DNA from: Marispirochaeta sp.
GTDB lineage: Bacteria; Spirochaetota; Spirochaetia; JC444; Marispirochaetaceae
Direction of reading: 5' to 3'
Length of the DNA stretch: 64,000 nucleotides
Assembly (NCBI RefSeq): GCF_963668165.1
Contig: NZ_OY764209.1
Coordinates: forward strand, 992,001-1,056,000
Below, one piece after another: positions 41,578 to 51,560 of the stretch. Positions within the stretch are counted from its first letter, which is position 1. Each line of letters begins with the position of its first letter. Under the pieces are notes generated by a model. The model saw only the letters and a list, made by a program, of their open reading frames with translations. It did not search any database and was not told where the DNA came from. The position numbers were made by a program, and so were the translations under genes.

Positions 41578-43770
41578 TCAGGAATCCGCCAGTTTCTTCA
41601 GCACCGTGCGCAGGGAACGCCAGCCTTTTACATGATACTTCGCTTTTGACAGGGCCATCCCGACCTTTATGGAATAGGCCTTATCCGGCACCACGTCAAA
41701 GAGGTCTTCGTCGGTATAATCGTCCCCCACGGCAAAGATAAAACCGTAGTCTTCGCCCCGCAGCCACTCCGAAGCGGCGATTCCTTTGTTAACAAAGGAA
41801 TCCTTGACTTCAAGTACCTTGTTGCCGTCCAGGAGTCCGATATTCATATTCTCGATAACCGAATAGAGGGAATCCTTCAGCTCACCTACCCGTAAAGCAG
41901 CCAGATCCGGTTCGCAGCGGCGATAGTGCCACGCCAGAGAAAACTCTTTTTCTTCGATAAAGGAGCCGGGTGTGCGGTCGCTATAACTCTCAAGGATCGG
42001 ACGGATTGCCTCTTTCCATTCGGTGGAAAAAAGCTCCGCCTTTTCCCACTTCTCATTCTTCATCTTTACCCAGCTGCCATGTCCGGCAGCCATCTCGACG
42101 GGGACACCGCTAAAGAAGCTTTCCAGGTCCCTGGGCTCCCGGCCGCTGATGACAACTACCCTGTTTCCCTTGCGTTCACACAATGCGCTAACAATCTGAA
42201 GCAGTTCATCATCGGGCCTGGCCTTTTCCGGGTTGTCCTGAAAGCCCACCAGGGTGCCGTCGTAATCGAGGAAGAAGATGGCGGTATCCGCATTTTTATA
42301 CTCTGTAAGCATCTGGGTCTCAACGTTATCAATCATGTTTCGTGCCGACTGTACCCGCTGATATTCATGGACTTCTCCCAGCTTTGTAATGAAGTCCGTG
42401 GCCCAGAACCGCACATTATAGCGGGAAATTCTCCGCTTCATTATCGCATTCCGCCGCTTCTGGTCCTCTGCATCCATATTAAGGCCGCTGTGGATGGCGT
42501 CAGCAATTCCCTGCATATCGTTGGGATTGATCATCAGGGACTCACCAAGTTCATGCACCGCCCCGGCGGTCTCACTGAGAATCAAAACCCCGGTATCATC
42601 CTTCCGGGCAGCCAGGTACTCCTTGGCTATCAGGTTCATGCCGTCCCGCAGGGCGGTTACCAGGAGAAGATCGGCCTCCATGTACAAAGCCGTAAGATCC
42701 TCGAAGGAGAATGGACGATAAAAGAAGTGGATCGGTGTCCAGCCCAGGCTTCCGTGCTGTCCGTTTGCGGCGCTGACCAGCTCCTGGATCTCCTTCAGCA
42801 GGTCCTGGTACTCCTCGACCTCGGTCCTCGAAGGTGCGACAATCAGAAAGAGCTCCACCTTCTTGTGATATTCCGGATGCTGATCCAGGAACAGGGCAAA
42901 GCTTTTTATCCGCTCCGGAATTCCCTTGGTATAATCAAGCCGGTCCACCGAAAGAATTGTCCGCCTATCCGAAAGCTCACGTTTTACCTCGGCCCGGGCG
43001 CTGATTACCTCCTGGTTTGTATCAGCCTGGTTGTATTTCTCATAATCGATTCCCATGGGGAACACATCTGCCCGTACCAGACGCTGCCCCGCAGTCAAAT
43101 AGCCGAGATTAAACTCGTATCCCAACAGCCTGCGGGCACTGGAGATAAAGTGGCGTACGTAATCATAGGTATGAAAGCCCAGAAGGTCGGCCCCCATCAG
43201 GCCCTCCATAATCTCCTCGCGCCAGGGCATAAGACGCATAATCTCGTAGGAGGGGAAGGGAATGTGCAGAAAAAAGCCCACCAGGGCATCGGGGAACTCC
43301 TCGCGAATCATCTGGGGCAGCAGCATAAGCTGATAGTCATGGACCCAGACGGTATCTCCCGGCTCTATGTAGGGTTTAAGTTCCTCGAAAAAGCGCTTAT
43401 TAACCCGGGTATAGGTTTCCCACTGATCGGTGTGGTAGTGGGCCCGGTTGGGAAAGTAGTGAAAAAGAGGCCAGACAGCCTCGTTGCAGAACCCAAGGTA
43501 GAAGTCCTCAAAGTCCTTTCTGGAAATCTGAAAGGGCACACAGCTCTCTTCCCGTATCAGCGAGCGTTTAAGCTCCTCCGCATCAGCGCCGGAGACCTCC
43601 TCCTCATGAAGTCCGCTCCATCCTACCCACAGGCTGCCGCCCTCGTTATGGACGGAACTCAAGCCGGTTGCCAGACCGCCGATACTGCGCTCGAAACTGA
43701 ATTCTCCGGTTTCCGGTTTCCGGTTAATAGTTACCGGAAGACGATTTGATACATAGATGATTTTTGCCAT
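41578..43770 (-). CDS. otsAB: Bifunctional trehalose-6-phosphate synthase/phosphatase
   Basis: A 730-residue fusion. Residues 1-470 are a GT20 synthase (IYVSNRLPVTI, GWSGLHEEE, VWVHDYQLMLLPQMI, VDRLDYTKGIPERI, ALRDGMNLIAKEY) joining glucose from a nucleotide sugar to glucose 6-phosphate. Residues about 500-730 are a HAD phosphatase (FLDYDGTLVGF, VVISGREPRDLESFF, GDDYTDEDLFDVV) that frees trehalose. GAGGAGT precedes ATG 43770; the longer frame from 43821 overlaps the LysR gene. Trehalose suggests tolerance of salt or desiccation. It is downstream of, and close to, a LysR gene. Confidence 0.93.
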   Translation of the reverse strand: MAKIIYVSNRLPVTINRKPETGEFSFERSIGGLATGLSSVHNEGGSLWVGWSGLHEEEVSGADAEELKRSLIREESCVPFQISRKDFEDFYLGFCNEAVWPLFHYFPNRAHYHTDQWETYTRVNKRFFEELKPYIEPGDTVWVHDYQLMLLPQMIREEFPDALVGFFLHIPFPSYEIMRLMPWREEIMEGLMGADLLGFHTYDYVRHFISSARRLLGYEFNLGYLTAGQRLVRADVFPMGIDYEKYNQADTNQEVISARAEVKRELSDRRTILSVDRLDYTKGIPERIKSFALFLDQHPEYHKKVELFLIVAPSRTEVEEYQDLLKEIQELVSAANGQHGSLGWTPIHFFYRPFSFEDLTALYMEADLLLVTALRDGMNLIAKEYLAARKDDTGVLILSETAGAVHELGESLMINPNDMQGIADAIHSGLNMDAEDQKRRNAIMKRRISRYNVRFWATDFITKLGEVHEYQRVQSARNMIDNVETQMLTEYKNADTAIFFLDYDGTLVGFQDNPEKARPDDELLQIVSALCERKGNRVVVISGREPRDLESFFSGVPVEMAAGHGSWVKMKNEKWEKAELFSTEWKEAIRPILESYSDRTPGSFIEEKEFSLAWHYRRCEPDLAALRVGELKDSLYSVIENMNIGLLDGNKVLEVKDSFVNKGIAASEWLRGEDYGFIFAVGDDYTDEDLFDVVPDKAYSIKVGMALSKAKYHVKGWRSLRTVLKKLADS

Positions 43771-43777
43771 ATACTCC

Positions 43778-44683
43778 TCAATACACGCTCGGAACCGGTT
43801 CCCGGGTAAGAATAAACTCACACATCAGGTTTGCCGCCCGGGAGGGCAGGGTCGCGCCAAGACTGACGATCCCCAGCTCCCTTTCGGGCAGGGCCGGTTC
43901 CGTATTAATAATAAACAATTCTCCAGTTGAAATTGCCCGCTGTACGCTCAACTCCTCAACGTGGGCAATACCGAATCCTATTTTTGCAAACTCTTCCAAC
44001 AGGTCCATGCTCTCAAGTTCAATCGCAGGAACCACCTTGATTCCTCTGGATTGCAAAAAATGGTCCAGCAGTTTTCGGGTGGTGCTTTCTCCGTTCAGCA
44101 GAAGCAGCGGATAATTGACCAGCTCATCGATATCACAGCTTCTGTTTTGCAGGACTTCGTAGCGTCCGGACGCCACAAAAACATCCCGTACCGTACGAAA
44201 GAGCTGAATTTTGTACTGCCCGGGTCCGGCAGGCAGAGACACAATACCAAAATCGATGCTGCCGCTTCTCAGCAGAGAGAGGATCCCTGAGCTTGTGCGG
44301 TTTTTTACCTGGATCCTGATCCCCGGATACGCCTCGGCAAAGCTCTTGAAAATCGGAACCAGGTGATACCGGCAGATGGTGTCCCCTACTCCGATCCTTA
44401 CCTCGCCGGAATCAAAGCCCGCCATTTCTTTCAGACTCCGTTCTCCTGCGGAGAAATTAAGAATTCCCTGGGCGATATGCCGAAAGAGGACCTCCCCCTC
44501 CTGACTGCGCCGGATTCGGCGGCCATCCCTTAGAAAAAGAGGGGTCCCAAGTCGGGATTCAAGGTTCTTGATAGCCTGACTCACCGCCGACTGGGTAATA
44601 TGAAGCTCTTCCGCCCCTTTAGTAAAACTGCCGGCGACGGCGACACGATAAAAAATTTTATATAGTTCGTAGTCAATATCCAT
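43778..44683 (-). CDS. LysR-family transcriptional regulator
   Basis: A 301-residue LysR protein. The N-terminal winged helix reads YELYKIFYRVAVAGSFTKGA, then ELHITQSAVSQAIKNLESRL and GTPLFLRDGRR; the rest is a two-lobed effector domain (VRIGVGDTICRYHLVPIFKS, IDFGIVSLPAGPGQYKIQLF). It starts the operon with the trehalose gene (7-base gap) and is divergent from purL. Its ligand is unknown. Confidence 0.92.
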   Translation of the reverse strand: MDIDYELYKIFYRVAVAGSFTKGAEELHITQSAVSQAIKNLESRLGTPLFLRDGRRIRRSQEGEVLFRHIAQGILNFSAGERSLKEMAGFDSGEVRIGVGDTICRYHLVPIFKSFAEAYPGIRIQVKNRTSSGILSLLRSGSIDFGIVSLPAGPGQYKIQLFRTVRDVFVASGRYEVLQNRSCDIDELVNYPLLLLNGESTTRKLLDHFLQSRGIKVVPAIELESMDLLEEFAKIGFGIAHVEELSVQRAISTGELFIINTEPALPERELGIVSLGATLPSRAANLMCEFILTREPVPSVY

Positions 44684-44691
44684 TAGCAGTA

Positions 44692-44745
44692 CTTATCTTG
44701 GTAATAAATAACATTAATTTTACTAAAGTTCAAGATTCCGATAAG
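44692..44745. promoter_or_regulatory. Inverted repeat in the LysR-purL divergent gap
   Basis: CTTATCTTG (44692-44700) is mirrored by CAAGAT (44731-44736) and GATAAG (44740-44745) in an AT-rich 100-base gap, a plausible LysR site. The link is inferred. Confidence 0.35.
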
Positions 44746-44783
44746 ATAGGCCAAACAAAGCCCTTGGAACAGGAGGCCCCTGG

Positions 44784-47700
44784 ATGGTCCGCCGAGTTTA
44801 TGTAGAAAAATCACCCCCCTTTGCCCATGAGGTACAGAACACCGTACACGAGCTGCGTACCAGCCTGGGAATCACAGGAATAAGCAGCGCGCGGCTGCTC
44901 CATCGCTATGACATTGACGGTTTGACAGAGACGGAGTTCAGGGCCGCTGCAGAAACTATTCTTGCCGAAGCCCCGGTGGACACAGTCCATTACAAGCTGC
45001 CTCCCCTGACCAATAAAGATCACGTTCTGGCCATCGAGGCCCTTCCCGGACAATATGACCAACGGGCTGACTCCGCGGCCCAGGCAATTCAGTTGACAAC
45101 CCATGCCGACCCGCCTGCTGTAGCCACAGCAGGAGTCTGGATATTCCGGGGAGAGCTGTCTCCGCAGGACCGTGCGGCCATTCGCTCATCCCTTATAAAC
45201 CCCGTTGAATCCCGGGAAGCATCCCTGGAACTGCCGAAATCCCTGAAACTCAACGCTCCCGAGCCCGCCCCCATTCCCGCGATTACAGGGCTTACAGAAA
45301 CCGGCGATCCTGATTTACGGAATATCATGAAGCGCTACGGGCTCGCCATGTCGGAAGCCGACCTTGCCCTCTGCCGGGACTATTTCCGGGACATTGAAAA
45401 ACGGGACCCCACGGAAACGGAATTGAAGGTCCTGGACACCTACTGGTCCGATCATTGCCGGCATACCACCTTTTTAACCACTATCGAAATGGTCGACTTT
45501 GGCGAAGATCCGATATCCCGGCGTATAGAATCCACCTACCGGGAATACCTGGACAAGAAAAAGCGCTATTCTCCCCACAAACCGGTATCCCTGATGGACC
45601 TGGCTGTCATTGTCATGAAGAAGTTCCGGGCCGAAGGAAAACTCGAAGACCTGGAAGTATCGGAAGAGATCAATGCCTGCAGCATCCGGGTTGAGGCTAA
45701 TATTGATGGCAAAAAAGAGCCATGGCTCATCATGTTCAAGAATGAGACCCATAACCATCCCACCGAAATTGAACCCTTCGGCGGAGCCGCTACCTGCCTG
45801 GGCGGCGCAATCCGGGACCCCCTGTCGGGACGATCCTATGTCTATCAGGCTATGCGGGTAACCGGAGCCGGGGATCCCAGGGTTCCAGTGAGCGATACCC
45901 TGCCGGGAAAGCTCTCCCAGCGGAGCATCTGTACCACGGCTGCCCGGGGTTACAGCTCCTATGGCAACCAGATCGGGATTGCCACCGGTACGGTCCATGA
46001 GTTTTATCACCCCGGCTATACAGCCAAGCGCATGGAGATCGGGGCGGTAATCGGCGCGGCTCCGGAGCGCAATGTCAGCCGGATGGAACCGGCCCCCGGA
46101 GACCTGATAATCCTGGTTGGCGGGCGAACCGGACGGGACGGCATCGGCGGCGCTACCGGATCGTCAAAGGAGCACTCCCAGGACTCCCTGGCCGCCTGCG
46201 GAGCCGAAGTCCAGAAGGGCAACCCGCCAACGGAACGCAAGCTGCAGCGCCTGTTCCGGGACTCCGGGTTCTCCCGGCGGATCAAGCGCTGTAACGACTT
46301 CGGTGCAGGCGGTGTGGCCGTTGCCGTTGGAGAACTGGCACCGGGACTGGATATAAATCTGGACGCGGTACCGAGAAAATACGAAGGACTGGACGGCACT
46401 GAACTTGCCATCTCCGAATCCCAGGAGAGGATGGCCCTGGTTATTGAAGCAGATGATCTGGACTTTTTTATCCGCCGGGCGGCAGAGGAAAACCTGGAAG
46501 CAACGCGCATAGCAGAAGTAACCAGTACCGGACGCCTTGTCATGCGCTGGCGGGGAGAGACCATCGTCGATCTTTCCCGGGATTTCCTGGATAGCAACGG
46601 CGCTGAACAGCGCAGCAGAGCGTTTATCGGCGGACCATTAACAGAGGCTTCCCCCTTCAATCTGGATGATCCGTCCTGTTCCGTTGGAGAGCATCTCCTG
46701 ACAATCCTTTCGGGGCTGGACACTGCGGGGCAGTTGGGCCTCGGACAGCTCTTCGACTCAACCATCGGTGCCGGCAGCCTGCTGATGCCCTTCGGCGGCC
46801 GTACCCAGACCAGCCCTGCAGACGGCATGGCCGCCCTGCTTCCTCTGGAATCCGGCGAAACAAATACGGCAACCCTTATGAGCTTCGGCTTTGATCCCCG
46901 GATCAGCTCCTGGAGCCCCTATCACGGTGCGGTCTACGCGGTACTCCAGAGCGTCGCCCGTATTGCTGCCATGGGCGGGGACTTTCGCACCGTCCGGCTT
47001 ACATTTCAGGAATACTTCGAGCGATTGGGAAATGACCCTCGGCGCTGGGGCAAACCGCTGGCTGCCCTGCTTGGGGCTTTTCATGCCCAGCAAGCCCTGG
47101 GTGCACCGGCCATCGGAGGCAAGGACAGCATGTCCGGTTCCTTCGAGAACCTTGATGTTCCGCCCACCCTGGTCTCCTTTGCGGTGGCACCGACAACAGC
47201 GGAGAGGATTATCTCACAGGAGCTCAAACAGGCAGGCAGTAATCTTGTTCTGCTTTTGGTCCCCCGGGACGCAGAGGGACTGCCGGACCTGGAAGCCGCT
47301 GCCGCGAACTACGCCAGAATTTTCGAGGCAGGCACCGATAACATACTCAGCGCCAAATGCGTCGGCGCAGGAGGAATCGCGGCCTCTGTTACGGAGATGG
47401 CTTTCGGCAACAGGCTGGGAGTAGAGTTCGACGAATCCCTGAACAGGGACGAGCTTTTCGGCCTGCAATACGGCAGCATAATTCTCGAAATACCTGCAGA
47501 AAACAGGTGGCGGGAGCTTTTCATCGGCCTTGATTGCCGTATAATCGGCAGAGTTCTTGCAGAAGGAGCGATCAGGATCGGCGGGAAGATACTACCCCTT
47601 AATCAGGTCCTGGAAACATGGAAACAAGCCCTGGAAAAGGTATTCCCCATGGCCGCCTCTTCTGCAGAGAAAACAGAAAACGGAACAAACGACGATGGCG

Positions 47701-48569
47701 GCTGCGGCGCAATCCCGGCAAACCCGTCAATCTCCTGGCCAGAGTCTTTCGCAAAAGCTGCGGTATCTTACGCAGTTCCGCGGGTGCTGATTCCCGTGTT
47801 CCCGGGAACCAACTGCGAGTACGACTCCGCCGCGGCCTTCCGCCGGGCAGGGGGAAGCCCTGAGTTCGCCATTGTCCGCAACCTTAACCCCCAGATGGTT
47901 AACGAATCCATCGCCAGGGTTGCCGCCGCCCTGAAGAACGCACAGATCCTGATGCTCCCGGGCGGCTTCAGTGCCGGGGACGAACCGGAAGGATCGGGCA
48001 AGTTTATCGCCGCCTTTTTCCGTAATCCCGCTCTTACCGACGCGGTGCACGAGTTCCTGGAGAGGGACGGGCTTATCCTGGGGATCTGCAACGGTTTTCA
48101 GGCCCTTATCAAGCTCGGGCTGCTCCCCTGGGGGCGGATTACGCAACCCAAGGCCGACAGCCCGACCCTGACCTTTAATACCATCAACGCCCATGTAAGC
48201 CGCTTTGTACAGACCAGGATTGAAAATGCCTCATCTCCATGGCTAAAGCATACCAGCTCCGGGGAGCTGCACTGGATTCCGGTATCCCACGGAGAAGGCC
48301 GCTTTACTGCGCCTCCGGAGGTGCTGGATCGCCTTGAAGCTTCCGGACAGATCGCAGCCCGTTATGCAGATTTATCCGGCTGCCCGACCATGGCAGGTCC
48401 GGACAATCCCAACGGGTCCATGGCTGCCGTGGAGGCCCTTGTCAGCCCCGACGGTAGAATTCTTGGCAAGATGGGACACTCCGAACGCTGGCGTCCCGGC
48501 CTGTACCGGAACATACCGGGAAACAAAGACCAGGGACTCTTTAAGTCGGGAGTGGAGTATTTCGAATAA
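44784..48569 (+). CDS. purL: Phosphoribosylformylglycinamidine synthase, single chain
   Basis: A 1261-residue enzyme of the fourth step of purine synthesis. The FGAM synthase core has the conserved TYWSDHCRHTTF, NETHNHPTEIEPFGGAATCL and NDFGAGGVAVAVGELA regions and a duplicate half (AIGGKDSMSGSF). The C-terminal glutaminase domain begins near VLIPVFPGTNCEYDSA, with the nucleophile Cys in LILGICNGFQALI and the His-x-Glu in VSHGEGRF. AGGAGG lies seven bases before the ATG. The single-chain form with a short N-terminus is typical of some anaerobes and spirochaetes. Confidence 0.95.
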   Translation: MVRRVYVEKSPPFAHEVQNTVHELRTSLGITGISSARLLHRYDIDGLTETEFRAAAETILAEAPVDTVHYKLPPLTNKDHVLAIEALPGQYDQRADSAAQAIQLTTHADPPAVATAGVWIFRGELSPQDRAAIRSSLINPVESREASLELPKSLKLNAPEPAPIPAITGLTETGDPDLRNIMKRYGLAMSEADLALCRDYFRDIEKRDPTETELKVLDTYWSDHCRHTTFLTTIEMVDFGEDPISRRIESTYREYLDKKKRYSPHKPVSLMDLAVIVMKKFRAEGKLEDLEVSEEINACSIRVEANIDGKKEPWLIMFKNETHNHPTEIEPFGGAATCLGGAIRDPLSGRSYVYQAMRVTGAGDPRVPVSDTLPGKLSQRSICTTAARGYSSYGNQIGIATGTVHEFYHPGYTAKRMEIGAVIGAAPERNVSRMEPAPGDLIILVGGRTGRDGIGGATGSSKEHSQDSLAACGAEVQKGNPPTERKLQRLFRDSGFSRRIKRCNDFGAGGVAVAVGELAPGLDINLDAVPRKYEGLDGTELAISESQERMALVIEADDLDFFIRRAAEENLEATRIAEVTSTGRLVMRWRGETIVDLSRDFLDSNGAEQRSRAFIGGPLTEASPFNLDDPSCSVGEHLLTILSGLDTAGQLGLGQLFDSTIGAGSLLMPFGGRTQTSPADGMAALLPLESGETNTATLMSFGFDPRISSWSPYHGAVYAVLQSVARIAAMGGDFRTVRLTFQEYFERLGNDPRRWGKPLAALLGAFHAQQALGAPAIGGKDSMSGSFENLDVPPTLVSFAVAPTTAERIISQELKQAGSNLVLLLVPRDAEGLPDLEAAAANYARIFEAGTDNILSAKCVGAGGIAASVTEMAFGNRLGVEFDESLNRDELFGLQYGSIILEIPAENRWRELFIGLDCRIIGRVLAEGAIRIGGKILPLNQVLETWKQALEKVFPMAASSAEKTENGTNDDGGCGAIPANPSISWPESFAKAAVSYAVPRVLIPVFPGTNCEYDSAAAFRRAGGSPEFAIVRNLNPQMVNESIARVAAALKNAQILMLPGGFSAGDEPEGSGKFIAAFFRNPALTDAVHEFLERDGLILGICNGFQALIKLGLLPWGRITQPKADSPTLTFNTINAHVSRFVQTRIENASSPWLKHTSSGELHWIPVSHGEGRFTAPPEVLDRLEASGQIAARYADLSGCPTMAGPDNPNGSMAAVEALVSPDGRILGKMGHSERWRPGLYRNIPGNKDQGLFKSGVEYFE

Positions 48570-48619
48570 TGAATCCATGTAAAAGATTGCTGCAAAGAGA
48601 TTATGTTTTGATCATTCCA

Positions 48620-48926
48620 TTACGAGAAAACTCTCTTTAATGATTTATAGTCGTCGAAAAAATTGTCAGCATATTCTTTTGCCCATTTCTGCCATTTAGA
48701 TGAAGAAGCATACTCATTATCTTTATTTTTCTTAAAATTACCAATTCCACTACTGTTCGTGGTTCTCCAAAGGTACCAATAGTCATTTGGGTTTAATTCA
48801 TCATAAGGTATTGATTTTTTGTTCACGATATTCTCAATTTTATCCTTCACGTTCTGATCTGTGGTTCCAGGTGAGACAGGTTGTAATATAATGAGCCCAG
48901 GAAACGAGACAGCTTCTGGGGGTGCC
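48620..48926 (-). pseudogene. C-terminal fragment of an interrupted PD-(D/E)XK nuclease-like gene
   Basis: The minus frame reads AVSFPGLIILQPVSPGTTDQ, then DKIENIVNKKSIPYDELNPN, YWYLWRTTN and ends WAKEYADNFFDDYKSLKRVF. It has no start of its own: upstream it runs into the left end of the IS3 element at 48927. It is low in GC, unlike purL next to it. By position and strand it is the tail of the nuclease gene whose middle lies at 50185-50784; a W-x-x-W and an acidic helical end fit that family. The assignment rests mainly on context. Confidence 0.5.
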
Positions 48927-48976
48927 TTTAAGGTGTAACTCTCGCCTTCCAGGGAGCAGAGAGGTATAGTAGTACC

Positions 48977-49279
48977 ATGAGGAAGAGCTACAACACCGCA
49001 TTCAAATCGAAAGTGGCACTTGAGGCTATCAAGGAGCAGGAGACCATACAGCAGATTGCACTTAAATACGATGTGCATCCGAACCAGGTATCGCAGTGGA
49101 AAAAGCAGCTGCCGGACAATCTTCCTGCGACTTTCGAGCGTCCTAATAAGAAGCGAGAAGAGGAGCGCAGGCTTGAGCAGGAGCGCGACCAACTGCTGCG
49201 AACTGTTGGAGAACTGACAGTTGTGAACGAATTCCTCAAAAAAAAACACCGCGAGTATTACGGGAAAGATCCGGAATGA
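48977..49279 (+). CDS. IS3-family transposase OrfA
   Basis: A 100-residue protein with the IS3 helix-turn-helix (YNTAFKSKVALEAIKEQETI, IALKYDVHPNQVSQWKKQL) followed by a leucine-zipper-like coiled coil (EERRLEQERDQLLRTVGELT). It binds the element's ends. A run of nine A followed by C (49238-49247) near its end could permit frameshifting to make the OrfAB fusion; the overlap ATGA with orfB also allows separate translation. Confidence 0.92.
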   Translation: MRKSYNTAFKSKVALEAIKEQETIQQIALKYDVHPNQVSQWKKQLPDNLPATFERPNKKREEERRLEQERDQLLRTVGELTVVNEFLKKKHREYYGKDPE

Positions 49280-50118
49280 TTGATCCGAACCATCCCGAGC
49301 TGAGCATAGCGCAGCAGTGTCGTACTCTTGAGGTCACTCGGAGCTCCTACTACCGCAAAGGCCGAGATATGCGAACAGAGACGGATCTGGAGGATCTCAC
49401 AGTCATTCTGGAGTATCACAAGAAGGTCCCCTTTTACGGCTATCGCAAAGTATCACGAGTGCTGTTACCCGAGCATCCTCACCTGACCAGAAAACGAGTC
49501 AGGCGGCTGATGAAGCGTTTTGGACTGCGGGCATTATATCCTGGGCCAAATCTGAGCAAGGCACGCAACGATCACAAGAAATATCCGTATTTGTTGCGCG
49601 GTAAGCAAATACGGCATCCCAATCAGGTTTGGGCCAGTGATATCACCTATATTGGTCTTCCGCAGGGGCACGTCTATCTGGTGGCTATAGTGGATCTGTA
49701 CTCTCGTAAGGTCTTGAGCTGGCGGCTTTCGAATAGCATGGATCCGTCATTCTGTGTTGCCGCGCTGCAGGAGGCGATCGAGACCTATGGGGTCCCGGCG
49801 ATCTTTAACACGGATCAGGGTAGCCAGTTCACAAGCAGGGCCTACCTGTCGGTGTTGGAAGAACACCAGGTGGAGATCAGCATGGACGGGGTTGGCCGCG
49901 CACCGGACAATGTGTATGTCGAACGACTGTGGCGCTCATTGAAATATGAGGATATCTACCTGCGGTCATATGAGAGCATGGTGGAATTACATCATGGGAT
50001 TGAACACTACTTCACGTTCTACAACACCGAACGGCTACACCAGTCGCTGGAGTACAGGACACCGGAAGAGATGCATCAATCATTCGCTACGGAGAACCCG
50101 CTGCCGTTGGCAGCGTAG
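49276..50118 (+). CDS. IS3-family transposase OrfB (DDE integrase)
   Basis: A 280-residue retroviral-type integrase. An N-terminal HTH_21 region (YHKKVPFYGYRKVSRVL) precedes the rve core, with the catalytic triad visible: Asp in VWASDITYIGL, Asp in IFNTDQGSQFTS and Glu in DNVYVERLWRSLKYEDIYL. It ends in the usual YNTERLHQSLEYRTPEE segment. Catalyses strand transfer of the element. Intact. Confidence 0.93.
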   Translation: MIDPNHPELSIAQQCRTLEVTRSSYYRKGRDMRTETDLEDLTVILEYHKKVPFYGYRKVSRVLLPEHPHLTRKRVRRLMKRFGLRALYPGPNLSKARNDHKKYPYLLRGKQIRHPNQVWASDITYIGLPQGHVYLVAIVDLYSRKVLSWRLSNSMDPSFCVAALQEAIETYGVPAIFNTDQGSQFTSRAYLSVLEEHQVEISMDGVGRAPDNVYVERLWRSLKYEDIYLRSYESMVELHHGIEHYFTFYNTERLHQSLEYRTPEEMHQSFATENPLPLAA

Positions 50119-50184
50119 AATAAAACAGGAGGGAGGAGTACACCTTAAACTTCCTATAAAACTGTCTTGACAATTGGGCGCAGT

Positions 50185-50784
50185 TCATAATCCAGTCCCT
50201 AACCGGTAATTACCATTGTTCCAGTTAAACTCAACCACCCAATTATACTGTTCGGACATTTTAACGCAAAACCCATAATCATCACCTCCAATAGCACTTT
50301 GTTTGATATCATTTATGTCTGTTTCTATTGTTAAGCCGCGTCGTTGTAGTTCCTGCATCAGTTCTTGTAAAAAAATTACATGGCATCTCTTTTGAGAAGC
50401 ATTCAGTACATAGCGTGTCTGATCCGGTTCTGCTGTATCAGCCTCGAAAACGGCAATTGCCGCTTCCCTCTCGTTAGAGGACTCATAAACCATTTCTTCT
50501 ATCATCTCCCTGTATAATCGTATATTGCAGCGGATATGTTCATTACCAAATACTTCAGGCTTATCATCACAAGCCTGTAACCACTTCATAATATGCTCTT
50601 TATAAGAGCATGGCGTTATTGGTCCCGTATAATCTCCAATGGAATCAACTGATGGATCCCAGCCCAATGGGGTAAGATAGACAACATGTATCGAGTCTTC
50701 TTTATAATTGTATTTCTCCCCTTTTGAAATTTTTACATAGTTGCTAATTTGAGCAGACTGATCGCGGGCATCAACTTTGTTTAA
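50185..50784 (-). pseudogene. PD-(D/E)XK nuclease family gene, truncated middle fragment
   Basis: The open minus frame reads VDARDQSAQISNYVKISKGE, then IHVVYLTPLGWDPSVDSIGD, YKEHIMKWLQACDD and on to a stop at 50185. The Q-x-x-x-Y, YLTP-x-G and I-x-x-W-L pattern is that of the PDDEXK_4 family. The catalytic E-x-K strand is damaged: a TGA at 50785-50787 falls where IENK is expected, with a 20-base insertion bounded by a GATTAA duplication. The 3' part is cut off by the IS element. Such genes often sit in defence islands. Confidence 0.65.
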
Positions 50785-50847
50785 TCAAGGACTACAATAA
50801 TTAATCACAAGACACAGAGTATTTTATGCCGTCCTTTAGAAGACTCA

Positions 50848-51560
50848 TCAATCATTGTTCTCCTTTGACCTACCTGTATCGTCTTCATTTTCCAGAGCTG
50901 AAAAAGCGCTTTGGAGATCGGGAGAGACTTGGGATAGACTGATAGGGACTGATAAATAATTTGCGAGTAAATCAAGATATCTTCTATTAATGATATTGGA
51001 ATTTGCGACTACATCTTTATCACTGCTTAGGTTGTTTACGATTAAAACAAAGGAGATGGAATTTTCTTTGACAAATCTTTTTACATACTGAATTCTACTA
51101 ATATCTTCAGATTTTGGAAAAAAACTAAGAAATATGATTTTCTATCATAAATGGCCCCTCCTGCTTCAGTTATTCTTTGAAAATGACAAGGCCTGAAATT
51201 CCCATTTCTTAACCGATGAATATCAACATCACAACTAGCAGACAATAAGTCCATCATCATCGTTTCTGCGGATTGATTAATGCAAATAACCAGGCAAGGA
51301 ATTTTCTTCGTTATTGATAATCTCTTTAGAAATTCCAGTGTTGACAATTTCTTGTGCAACAATTTCGATACATAATCATCCTGGTATTTTTTCCTTCCGT
51401 ATATATATTCAATTTTGCCATATATCTCATCGATACCAAATGCTGGAGAATTATCTTCTTGAGTACGGTTATGATATCTCTCTTCGATTAATTCCATACA
51501 CTCAGTAAGAGCCTCGCTATACGTTATAATTCGATAAATTAAGGAAACACTGTCTGACAT
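50848..51560 (-). pseudogene. DnaB-like RecA-fold gene, frameshifted
   Basis: From ATG 51560 (GGAGAA upstream) the frame gives IPCLVICINQSAETMMMDLL, then DVDIHRLRNGNFRPCHFQRI and TEAGGAIYDRKSYFL, matching the DnaB segment around FSLEMSAEQL...LRTG. Near 51110 the similarity moves to another frame: YVKRFVKENSISFVLIVNNL, then LLANYLSVPISLSQVSPDLQ, matching DnaB's LAKELNVPVIALSQLSR. Where DnaB has its P-loop this protein has HKKLSTLEFLK, so ATP binding looks lost even before the frameshift. Its TGA overlaps the ATG of the nuclease gene (50855), so the two formed an operon. Confidence 0.55.

Larger units (their letters stand above)
48927..50149 (+). mobile_element. IS3-family insertion sequence
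   Basis: About 1.22 kb with two overlapping transposase frames. The ends are imperfect inverted repeats: TTTAAGGTGTA (48927-48937) on the left and TACACCTTAAA (50139-50149) on the right, with partial matches continuing inward (CTCNCNCC). I could not identify a clear target duplication, so the exact ends may differ by a few bases. It splits a PD-(D/E)XK nuclease gene. Both frames are intact, so it could still be active. Confidence 0.8.

Noticed and set aside
42000..43749. Long plus-strand frames opposite the trehalose gene
   Set aside because: They mirror the codon pattern of otsAB, lack ribosome sites and encode no recognisable domain; they are antisense shadows.
48620..49249. A 209-codon minus-strand frame read as one gene
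   Set aside because: Its first half is only the antisense of the IS3 OrfA gene. Only the part outside the element (48620-48926) is protein-like, so it is a chance fusion of a gene fragment with IS antisense.
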